Assembly: GCA_029961685.1 (NCBI GenBank) | Contig: JARWKL010000012.1 | Coordinates: 15,547,227-15,611,226 of the forward strand | Length of the DNA stretch: 64,000 nt | Reading direction: 5' to 3' | Source of the DNA: Aristolochia californica | Taxonomy: Eukaryota > Streptophyta > Magnoliopsida > Piperales > Aristolochiaceae | Shown here: positions 56,315 through 64,000 of the stretch, one piece after another | Layout: each line of letters begins with the position of its first letter | How positions within the stretch are numbered: position 1 is the stretch's first letter | Made by a program: the position numbers and the translations under genes | Notes under the pieces: generated by a model | The model's input: only the letters and a program-made list of their open reading frames with translations | Told to the model about the DNA's origin: nothing | Databases searched by the model: none

Positions 56315-56478
56315 AGCTTGAGCTCTGCTCGAACTCAGTTAATTTTTTTGGGTTTGAGCTCGATAACAATTTTAGGCTCGAGACTGGGCTCGGCTCGAGT
56401 TCGAGTTCGAAATATTTAAATCAAGTTCGGCTCGAACATAGGCAGGTTCGGGCTCGGCTCGGCTCGATGCCACCCCTA
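56315..56478 (-). repeat. Right TIR and subterminal repeats of the hAT element
   Basis: GGCTCGGCTCG words leading to GCCACCCCTA. Confidence 0.88.
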
Positions 56479-56945
56479 ATTTAGAGGGTTACTACAAGTG
56501 TGAAAAGTTGCACAACCATATGCTCTTGATATTGCTACACAGGAAAGAGAGGACCTTGTTTCAGCTATGTCTTGTAAATCTTTCATCTTACTTGGATGTT
56601 GCCAAGTCACAAGTATTGAGGTATACAACAAAACCCTCCTTCAATGATGTATGTGCTACCATGCTACGAATTCCGGTTAAGGAGTCCACCAATCAGCCAA
56701 ACCAAGTAAAAAATTCAGCTATGTTCTCTTGAGGGAGGGGGAACAATAGTTATGGTAGAGGTAAAGGAAGAGGTGGGAAGACATCTAGAAAAGGAAGAGG
56801 CAGAGGTGGGAATGAACCTACCTTCAGTTTAAATAACACTAGTGGTCAACAAAGGAAGTGTACTTTTTGTGGGCTTAACAATCATTTGGTTGAGAATTTT
56901 TGGAACCTATATGGGAAATTACCATACGTCAAAGTTAATAATTTA

Positions 56946-57874
56946 GAAGTATGTGTGAAAGTATTATGAACAAAAATAGGTACACCCAAAAACTTTTAAA
57001 GGAAGAGAGAACAAGTTATCACCAGGAAAAAGACAAGAATATGGTGTCTAGTGACCAAGCACTAAAGAAAGTATCTTGTTAATAAGATAACAACCGGTGA
57101 GAAGAGAATGGGGCCTTTAGAAATGACGCACATGCATATGATAGAGTAGGGCACTGTCAACCTCAAGAAGATGTTTATTTTTTCTTTCAGCCACACCATT
57201 AGACATTGGAGGTTTGATGAACGATGTCATTGTCCTGGCAAAAAGTTTGGAAGTTTGAAGACATATATTTCTTGACATTATCGGAGTGAATAGTTTTTAA
57301 GGGAGTATTGAACTGAGTAGACACCACGGTACAAAAAGACTTAAAAAGAGGTAAGACTTCTGATCTTTCTTTTAATAGGAACAACCATGTAACTCGGGAG
57401 AAATCATCCACAAATGTAATGAAATACTTGGATAAAAAAACATTGGAGATGTTCATAGGGTCCCATATATCAGTATGAACTAAAGAAATAGGGAAACATT
57501 CTTGGTTTCACCGTGATGAGAATAAGTACTCCGATGGTGTTTACTCACTTTACGATCTTCACAATTGATACTAAAAATGGATTGTAATATAGGAATAATT
57601 TGTTTTAGTGACTGAAAGGAAGGATATCCTAACCTATTGTGAAACTGAAGGGCTGTATGATGAGCACTAGTAGTGGCTGTTAGTGCTGGTGAATCAAGAC
57701 AGTAGAAACCCCCTCTTTCATGGCCTCCATTAATAACTTACTTTATCTTCAAATCTTTAAGAACACAAGAAGTGGGAGACAAAGTGATGGAACAATTAAA
57801 TTGTTTCGTGGGTTGACTAATGGATAAAAGATTTGATGGAAACTTAGGAAAAATAAGATATTTTTTAAATGAAG
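56946..57874 (-). pseudogene. Minus-strand Copia fragment: pre-integrase and integrase
   Basis: Read on the minus strand from 57874: 'LLSISQPTKQ'-like sequence, 'RLGYPSFQSLKQIIP' (about 57635), then integrase 'YFITFVDDFSRVTWLFLLKE' (about 57425) and 'TIHSDNVKKYMSSNFQTFCQ' (about 57300), where the usual G-G-E reads V-K-K. The 'HQTSN' motif near 57205 leads into a decayed end at about 56946. It abuts the plus-strand Copia-6 gag there. RT is missing. Frameshifts and stops are present. Confidence 0.72.
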
Positions 57875-58190
57875 TGTAGGTGTAGCAAATGTGTGTAAGT
57901 GTGGGTCCTTGGTCCCACTTAATCGGTTAACCTTTTCGGGTCGCATTGGCTAGCTGTCTTACATGGTATCAAAGCTGGTTTTGCCCGTCCCGCCTTCGAA
58001 TCCTCGCACGTTCGCATGTTTGGCGTGGGGACTTTGCATTTGCATTTGAATTTGAAATTTGTCCTGGGTTTAACCTGGGGGTTTGGTTTGCGGGGGAGTG
58101 TTGGAATATGTTGGTGATTTGTGTTAAGTATTTGACTTTCCACACCTTAATAGACTAGTCTTTTCAGATTGTATTGGTTAGGTACTTATA
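57875..58190 (+). mobile_element. TRIM-2: 316-bp miniature LTR element
   Basis: Terminal repeats of about 90 bp: 57875-57963 (ends GTCTTACA) and 58099-58190 (TGTTGGAATATG…GGTACTTATA). They share 'ccacttaatcggttaacctt', 'cttttc' and 'attggttaggt'-type sequence. The primer site TGGTATCAAAGCTGG starts at 57964, and the purine tract GCGGGGGAG ends at 58098. There is no coding content. It splits the minus-strand Copia fragment. Confidence 0.75.
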
Positions 58191-59307
58191 GTTTCAATAG
58201 AAACTTCAGTTGTCAACGGTGGATTAACAGATCATGCCAGCCAAGAAGATACACCAAATTTAACAGAAATTTCCGCTATTAGTGTTCGAAGGCTAGGGAT
58301 GGAAATGACAGCTAGATAAGCAACCGAATAATTAGATATCAGTATAGACGGCTATCGTCGTGATAAGATGATAATCAAGTTGCTGATATGTCATGCCAGA
58401 ATCAAGGTTAATCAAGTTGTTGTTTCTGCAGCGGGATATAGAAGCAGAGAATGACGACAATGAATCAGCAAAAAATCATATAGAATTACTTCTGGGATTT
58501 TACTTAGTGGAGATCACGATATGTCTCTGATACAACTAAGCAGCAACAATTTGATTCTCAGAGATGAAGCTGGGAGATCACGATATTTGTCTCTAATACA
58601 CAGAGGCTCCGATTCTGCAACAGAGTTTGATTTCGTGAAGAAACTGTGAATAAACTGCAGTGATCTGATCACACGAGATCACTCAACAGAGTAAATATCC
58701 GATTGCAGAAACTAGTCGATGAGAGGTGGGCACAAGAGTCATTCGATTTCACCAGAAGACACTCTCTTTTGTATCAACGACTCTTGCAAGGAAATGACAT
58801 AGCTCTGCCACCAAGTCCAACCAGAAAAAAGGTTGACAACAAAGAAACTCAAGGTGGACAACACTTCATCTATCAGACAAGCAAGTGGTCCGAAGTGTGT
58901 GATGTGAGGGGATTCCTCACCGAAGACCAATTGAATACAAGAGGTGTAGATTGACTAGGAACTAAAGGACAAAGATTGACTAGGAACTAAAGGACAATCA
59001 ATTGTGCATATGGTTGTTTCTTTCATGTTAATGCAAAGTTTGATCAGAAAAAAATAGCACAAAATGCCATTAAACAACTCCTTTTAATAGTAAACCAGTA
59101 AGGATCATGTTCTCATCGGGATCCTAGTATCAATGCTTCAAAAAATCGGCCCCCTTGCACAAGGCACCAACTTGCAAAAAAAAACTTACAATTTCACAGA
59201 GAATTTTCTGAATCAGCATAGGTAATCTTCTTCAAATTGAATGCCCATAATTCATCATCTTCATGTCTCATAATCCCATCAATGAATCAAACTAGCATCC
59301 TAAAAAT
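58191..59307 (-). other. Interior of an unresolved minus-strand retroelement
   Basis: It lies between TRIM-2 and a primer-site complement at 59308-59323, so it may be leader and gag of a minus-strand element. A 25-bp direct repeat, 'gattgactaggaactaaagg', occurs at 58950 and 58975. A plus-strand open stretch at 58703-58954 ('MQKLVDERWAQESFDFTRRH') matches no family I know. No confident gene. Confidence 0.35.
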
Positions 59308-59323
59308 CATTGGTTTGATACCA

Positions 59324-59805
59324 TGTTGATCAATATTAAGGTCTTCAATGTAGAGTGTTGGAGAGAAGTGGAAAGGAGAAGAAGAGAAGGAATGAAGTGA
59401 GGTGAATGAGCGAATGTGAGAGAAAGAGAGAGAGAGAAAAAAAAATTTGAACATGTAGAGGAGAGAAGAAAGGGGAGTGATAGGTCCCGATCAAGAAACA
59501 TAATAACTAAATACTCACATTCTTTGGGTGAAAGATAAACCATAATTGTTTGTAAGAAAATTATATTTTTTTTATTCATTGCCAACGTTTTCAATAAATA
59601 GAGTAAAGCTTAACATATCAGCTTCAACTCAGAAAACTAACGAGCCTAAACTGAAGGAAGTGAGTTGTAACAACTTTAAATGAGCATAAATACGCATAAA
59701 ACAACAACATAAAATAAAATAAAAGGCTGGTTTAGACTTGGTCTATCTCAAGCTAAATACTTGGGATTCTTCTTAGGGATTCGTTAAGATCTTCTCAGCC
59801 TATCA
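59324..59805 (-). repeat. LTR of the Gypsy chromovirus
   Basis: On the minus strand it starts TGATAGGCTGAGAAG directly after a polypurine tract (complement at 59806-59820) and ends TTGATCAACA. A Met-tRNA primer site (complement TGGTTTGATACCA, 59311-59323) follows. A minus-strand TATA-type CTCTATTTATTG is at about 59600. It therefore has an element end on one side and an element start on the other. Confidence 0.75.
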
Positions 59806-60114
59806 CTTCTCCCCCCCGCTAATTGGATTCTTGTCCTCAAGGTCTATACAAGGAAACTGATTATGCAGCAATGTTGTGTCCTCCCATGTAGCATCTTCAG
59901 TAGGCAATTGCTTCCACTTCACCAAGCTCTCTTCAATAAATTTATCGCCTTGTTTAATCCAATGTGTATCTAGGATTTTCTCTGGTTCTACGGAAACTAC
60001 ACCTTCATCAGTAATAGGTGGGAGCTCTAAGGTAACTTGTGGAGGACCCCAACATATTTTTTCAAGAGAGAGACATGAAAAACAAGGTGGGTCGTTGGTA
60101 AGCAACATTGCCAA
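59803..60114 (-). pseudogene. Gypsy integrase C-terminus with chromodomain
   Basis: The minus-strand frame ends 'DLEDKNPISGGEK' and a stop just before the purine tract. The chromodomain reads 'EPEKILDTHWIKQG', 'ESLVKWKQLPTEDATWEDTT', with the aromatic and W-E residues typical of chromodomains. Chromodomains of this type steer integration toward marked chromatin. The segment is well preserved, though the upstream integrase is broken. Confidence 0.85.
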
Positions 60115-60966
60115 TCTTCTTCTCGATTAGATAAGGGTCGTAGAACATACTTGAAAGTTTCTGATGAACTCGTTTAAAGGCGGTTTGTTGGCGATAAAGA
60201 TGTAGCTTAAGGAGGACCATATCACTTGCTTGAAACTCCACATTTTGCCTCTTTTTCTGTCATTTTTTTCATTCTATTAGCTGCCATATCCAAATTCTTC
60301 TACAAGTGCTGGAGCAATTCATCTTGGTGTAAAAGGCTTTGATTGACTTCGTTAACCCAAGATAACCCATCATAATAAAGCGGAATGGAAGGAGGAAGCT
60401 GACCATACAAGGCTTGGAAAGGTGTCATCCCCGTTGAACTGTGGTAGGTAGTGTTATACCAGAATTTTGCCCAAGGTAAATAACTATACCATTTTCATGG
60501 CCATTGATGGATGAAACAATGGAAGTATTGTTCAACACAACGGTTCACAACTTCTGTTTGTCCGTCGGTTTGCAGGTGGTAGGCGAAGCTCAATTTCAAC
60601 TTGGTTCCTGACATAGTGGAGAACTCTTGCCAGAATTTTCTGATAAAGACGGGACCACGGTCACTAATGATTGATTTTGGCATGCCATGGAGTTTGATGA
60701 CATGCTCTACAGATTGTTCAACTACAATCTTTGCAGAAAAATGGATGAGATAAAGCAATAAAATGAGCATACTTACTAAGTCTATCTACAACCACCAAAA
60801 GACTATCTTTGCCATGTGAGGATGGAAGGCCTTCAATAAAATCCAAACTGATATCATCCCACACTTGATAGGGAATGGGAAGTGGTTGAAGTAATCCCGT
60901 TGGGGCTAGAGTTTCAGTTTTGGTTCTTTGGCAAACTTCACATTATGTAATATAGTCTTGGACGGA
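60100..60966 (-). pseudogene. Gypsy integrase core
   Basis: Read across frames: zinc-finger Cys pair '[10 protein letters not shown]' (about 60945-60915), '[20 protein letters not shown]' (about 60860-60800; first catalytic Asp), 'ISDRGPVFIRKFWQEFSTMS' (60675-60610; second Asp) and 'YHLQTDGQTEVVNRCVEQYF' (60575-60520; Glu kept). Frameshifts occur at about 60740 and below 60495. Confidence 0.8.
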
Positions 60967-61881
60967 CTAGTACATGGATGGCCAATAAAATTGTTGAGCT
61001 TGCCTTTTCATTGTCCTCAATACTCTAGAATGCCCTGCCATTTTGTTGTCATGAAATTCTTTTAGCAGCTGGTTGTGGATAGCTTGAGGAAAAACTACTC
61101 TCTTTTTGTAGAAATAGAGACCATTTTGCATTGAGTATGGACTGGTGTGATCCGTACTTGATTGGTGGCTCACTTGCTGCATATATGGATCATCTTGTGT
61201 TGCCCTTCTCGTATCATCCCAAAGAGTAACCTGTGAGACAAACAAAGGATTAAGGAGAGGGCTGTCAGGGCGGCGAGAGGGGGCATCAGCTGCTGCATTT
61301 TCAAGTCCTGGTAGGTAAAAAATTTCGTAGTTGTAACCCAAAAGGTTTGCTACGCACTTTTGTTGCTTGGAAGTTGTGACACGTTGATCCAGAAAGTATT
61401 TGAGACACTTGTGATCGGTTCGAATGAAAAATTTCTTGCCTAAAAGATAAGGCCGCCAAGTCTGAATTGCTTCCACAATCGTGACCATTTCCTTGGCGTA
61501 GATGGACCATACTCGTTTACTAATTCCCAAAGCGCGATTCATAAATGCAATTGGCTGGTCTTGCCGAGTAAGGATTGGGCAGATTCCGTCACTTGAAGCA
61601 TCAGTTTCAAAAATGAAAGAGTCATTAAAAGTTGTCATGGCTTGCTTGAGCAGCTTGAATGTATCCACTGCTTCTTCAGTCCACCGAAAGCTTCCTTTTT
61701 TTAGGAGATTGGTAAGGGGGCGAGCCAAAAGTCCATAGTCCCGAACAAATTTCTGGTAATAACCTGTCAAGCCTAAAACTCCATGCAAGTCAGCAATATT
61801 GGCAGGTTGTGGCCAAGCTACCATGGCCTCAATTTTTTTGTTGTCTACCTTCATGCCTTGATGCGTCACAATATGGCCCAA
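60967..61881 (-). pseudogene. Gypsy RT C-terminus, RNase H and integrase zinc region
   Basis: 304 open residues: 'GHIVTHQGMKVDNKKIEAMV' and 'VLGLTGYYQKFVRDYGLLAR' (RT thumb), then RNase H with 'FETDASSDGI', 'YAKEMVTIVEAIQTWRPYL', 'IRTDHKCLKYFLDQR' and 'NAAADAPSRR', so all four acidic positions are present. It ends in 'HDNKMAGHSRVLRTMKRQAQ', the start of the HHCC zinc region, before a stop. This is the longest intact retroelement frame in the window. Confidence 0.87.
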
Positions 61882-62646
61882 ATACTCAAGTTCCTATTTT
61901 CCAAAATCACACTTACTTGCTTTGATGACAAAACTGATGTTGTCTCAGGATATCTAATGTGGTTTTGACATATTCTATATGTAATTCCCAGGTAGGACTA
62001 TAAACAAGAATATCATAAAAAAGACTAATATGAACTCGCGAAGATGAAGGTGGAATATTGAATTCATAATGGCTTGAAAGGTGGAAGGGGCGTTGCATAA
62101 ACCAAAAGGCATAACCAGATACTCAAAATGACCATTATGGGTTCTAAAGGCAGTTTTTGAAATATCAAGAGCATGTATTTGTACCTGATGATATGCAGCT
62201 CGCATGTCTAGTTTGGTGAAATATGTTGCCCCATACAACTCATCTAGCATATCATCTACTGTAGGGATGGGAAATCGGTCTTTGATGGTGCCTACATTTA
62301 GTGCTCGGTAGTCTGTGCAGAATTGCCAAGTGCCATCTTTCTTCTTCACCAACAAAATGAGAGATGAGAATGGACTTGTGCTGGGTTGAATGACTCCCAT
62401 GTTGAGCATCTCTTGGACATGTTTTTCGATCTCTACTTTTTGAAAATATGCATATCTATAGGGCCGAACATTGATGGGTTGAGAACCTTCTTTGAGGGGA
62501 ATGTGATGGTTGATATCTCTTAAGGGTGGTAGTGTGGTTGGTTCCTTGAACACGTCTGCATAGTCCTTCAATGTCTGATACATGTTAGGATTGGTGTTTG
62601 CCCAGGTGGACTTCTTGACAGCTTGTGGGTAGATGGCAAACAACAT
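61882..62646 (-). pseudogene. Gypsy reverse transcriptase, frameshifted at the catalytic box
   Basis: Open from 62646: 'LKDYADVFKEPTTLPPLRDI', 'VEIEKHVQEMLNMGVIQPST', 'LVKKKDGTWQFCTDYRALNV', 'FTKLDMRAAYHQVQI' and 'MPFGLCNAPSTFQAIMN', a well conserved RT palm. At about 62016 the frame slips by one base exactly where the double-Asp box should be. The neighbouring frame (62098-61913) continues with 'DILVYSPTWELHIEYV'. Read straight through, the catalytic pair is lost. Confidence 0.87.
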
Positions 62647-62723
62647 TTGGCCTTTGCAACCGACGCCAATGATGTTGCTTGAATGGTTTGGTTAATTCCT
62701 TGTAATCTTCGTGCTCGATTATC

Positions 62724-62953
62724 CTAGTGGAAATCCATGGTTAATTGTTTCCAACTGCAAATCATAGAGCCTAGCATCTCCAGCCATTGGATGCCTAACA
62801 CCATATCAAGTCTTGCTAGGGGTAGAGAATAGAGGGTGAGTGAAAAATTAATGTCTTGTAAATTCACTTGTACCTTCTCAAAGTGACCTTGGTAGATTAG
62901 TTGTTCTCCATTTGGAACGCGGACAACAAATGATTTCGTTGGTACTATCACAA
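62724..62953 (-). pseudogene. Gypsy aspartic protease remnant
   Basis: 'KSFVVRVPNGEQLIYQGHFE' and 'PLARLDMVLGIQWLEMLGSM' are the C-terminal half of the Gypsy protease (RVP_2 type). The DSGA active-site half is separated by the insertion at 62954. A gap with stops lies between this and RT. Confidence 0.78.
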
Positions 62954-63501
62954 TGTGGGACCCACCATGGTTGAATGAGCTGGTGGGACCCACCATGAGG
63001 ATGTGAGAAACCAAGATGAGTCAACACACAAGCTGGCATGAGTCAGATGACAAGTTGGAATAAGTTGGCAGAATTAAGATTTAGTGGAACCCACAAAGAT
63101 ACCATGAGCTGGAAGATCTAATGGGACCCACAAGAATATAGCATGAGCTTGCATCCTCAGCCTAGCCAACTCGTACAGAAGGAATTGGGAAAGTTAGTTT
63201 TTGGGTCAGTTAGAATTTGGGTAAGTTAGAATTTGAGTTAGTTCTAAATTGAGTTGAATTATAGTTGGAAAGTGTACATAAATTATATCAATCCTCCACT
63301 ATAAATAGAGGAGCTTGTATTAATAAAAAATCAAGGAATTCTCTCCTCTTTTCTCATTCACGTGAAGCTCTTCTCTTCTCTTCTCTTCTCTCTAGTTTTT
63401 TCTTCTTCTCCTCACTACCTGAGAGCACTTTTTCCCTCTTCTCTTTTTCTCTTCTCTCTCCTCTTGCTTGATTTATTATTCATGGGATCCTAAACTCAAC
63501 A
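62954..63501 (+). repeat. 5' LTR of a plus-strand Copia-type element
   Basis: 548 bp starting TGTGGGACCCACC and ending CTAAACTCAACA, with the primer site TGGTATCAGAGC at 63502-63513. A TATA-type CTATAAATAG lies at 63299-63308 and a strongly pyrimidine-rich leader (TCTTCTCTTC repeats, 63335-63470) follows. TGGGACCCACCATG occurs twice near the start (62956, 62984). Confidence 0.82.
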
Positions 63502-64000
63502 TGGTATCAGAGCAACCAATTTAAGATCCCCATGTCAAAGGAATGCTCTACGAAGATATGATCATAGAAGGCTCTTCATCAAGCAAGATTGAAGCTCATG
63601 AGATAAGTTTATTTGTTTATGATATTATTGATTTATGCTACTGGTTTTTGGATATTAAAAGGATGGTTTAGAGATATTTTTATTTATGTCTTCATCTCAA
63701 GAAGTTGTGGAAATATTTTTCATCCGAATAAGAAGAAGTCATCAAGATAGTTTTTTGTGGGTTTGAAAATTTTGGTTGATTGAGACCCAGTTTAGGTTGA
63801 ATTTTTTTATAACTATGTGGGAATGAGATTCCCAGATAAAGAAGAATTATATTTATCCTTTTATGAGTGATTATTTGAAATTTTTTCAAAATTATGATTA
63901 TTTAGCCTTTATGCTAAAACTCCTCCATTAGTTGTTTTGGTTAAAGACCTATACTTGGTTTTTAACAAGTAGTTGATTGAAGATTTTTTTTGTGTGCCTA
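63502..64000 (+). other. Start of the internal region of the element at 62954
   Basis: Primer site followed by AT-rich leader. No gag frame is visible before the window ends. Confidence 0.6.

Larger units (their letters stand above)
51359..56478 (+). mobile_element. hAT (Ac-like) DNA transposon, complete ends, 5.1 kb
   Basis: The ends are TAGGGGTGGC and its complement GCCACCCCTA, flanked by a perfect 8-bp duplication, ATTTAGAG (51351-51358 and 56479-56486), which is the hAT signature. The subterminal 100-150 bp at both ends is packed with GGCTCG/CGAGCC words, the likely transposase-binding repeats. The transposase gene (about 53675-55526) is broken. A leader segment is duplicated (51855-52095 and 52495-52745). 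It could move only with a transposase from another copy. Confidence 0.92.
50843..56945 (+). pseudogene. Copia-6 gag, interrupted by the hAT element
   Basis: The left part is about 50843-51358: 'WLREDTLVINWLINSMEEHV' and 'TTKSIWDTCFELYSTPHSLK', the gag core. The hAT element occupies 51359-56478 and duplicates ATTTAGAG. The right part resumes at 56487 ('YYKCEKLHNHMLLIL…SYLDVAKSQVLR'), with a glycine/arginine-rich stretch at about 56735-56830 ('GRGKGRGG') and a damaged zinc knuckle, 'CTFCGLNNHLVENFW' (about 56860), where the last Cys is Trp. A duplicated 'attcctcctctccatatgctaattt' stretch is at 50870/50947. Several stops are present. Confidence 0.75.
59324..62953 (-). mobile_element. Ty3/Gypsy chromovirus, 5' part cut by a Copia LTR
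   Basis: Minus-strand order from high to low coordinate: protease, RT, RNase H, integrase, chromodomain, purine tract, LTR. This is the Gypsy order, with a C-terminal chromodomain as in plant chromoviruses. Gag and the 5' LTR are beyond the plus-strand LTR that inserted at 62954. Stops and frameshifts occur in integrase and RT. Confidence 0.88.

Noticed and set aside
58703..58954. 83-codon plus-strand frame
   Set aside because: Compositionally protein-like, but on the opposite strand to the surrounding retroelement, with an overlapping minus-strand frame. I recognise nothing, so it is mentioned only in the region note.

Overview
The window is nuclear DNA from a flowering plant, probably a eudicot, although the sequence does not fix the species. 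The evidence is: one spliced plant-type gene (eIF2D) with GT-AG introns; Copia and chromodomain Gypsy retrotransposons primed by initiator-Met tRNA (TGGTATCAGAG sites beside LTR edges); very small TRIM elements; an Ac-like hAT transposon; and CCCTAAA telomere-type motifs. There are no bacterial operons, CRISPR arrays or rRNA genes.

Layout. 1-2.7 kb: minus-strand end of a non-autonomous LTR element (family L, copy A) holding a solo LTR, then a hAT fragment with a BED zinc finger. 2.85-15.5 kb: a three-deep nest, Copia-1 > Copia-2 > family L copy B, each step marked by a target duplication. 16.2-20.9 kb: a short-LTR element (family S, minus strand) containing family L copy C. 21.5-23.7 kb: an LTR, an 83-bp-LTR TRIM and a decayed Copia RT/RNase H. 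23.7-28.9 kb: sparse sequence with a 180-bp tandem duplication, candidate minus-strand exons of an unrecognised gene and telomere-like motifs. 28.97-34.82 kb: a composite foldback element made of two nearly identical direct copies and one inverted copy of a module, each with a 20-bp AT satellite and a GC-rich core. 36.0-46.1 kb: an intact eight-exon eIF2D gene whose last intron holds a degraded Copia. 46.9-51.4 kb: two diverged LTRs and gag remnants of two Copia elements. 51.36-56.48 kb: a complete hAT-type element with a perfect 8-bp target duplication. 56.9-59.3 kb: a minus-strand Copia fragment split by a second TRIM. 59.3-62.95 kb: a minus-strand Gypsy chromovirus, cut by a plus-strand LTR whose element runs off the window.

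Only eIF2D looks like a working host gene. All transposon reading frames that I could read carry stops, frameshifts, deletions or lost catalytic residues, so any present-day movement would depend on enzymes from elsewhere. The foldback element starts about 1.2 kb upstream of the eIF2D start codon and could influence it through hairpin RNA or chromatin, but that is inference.
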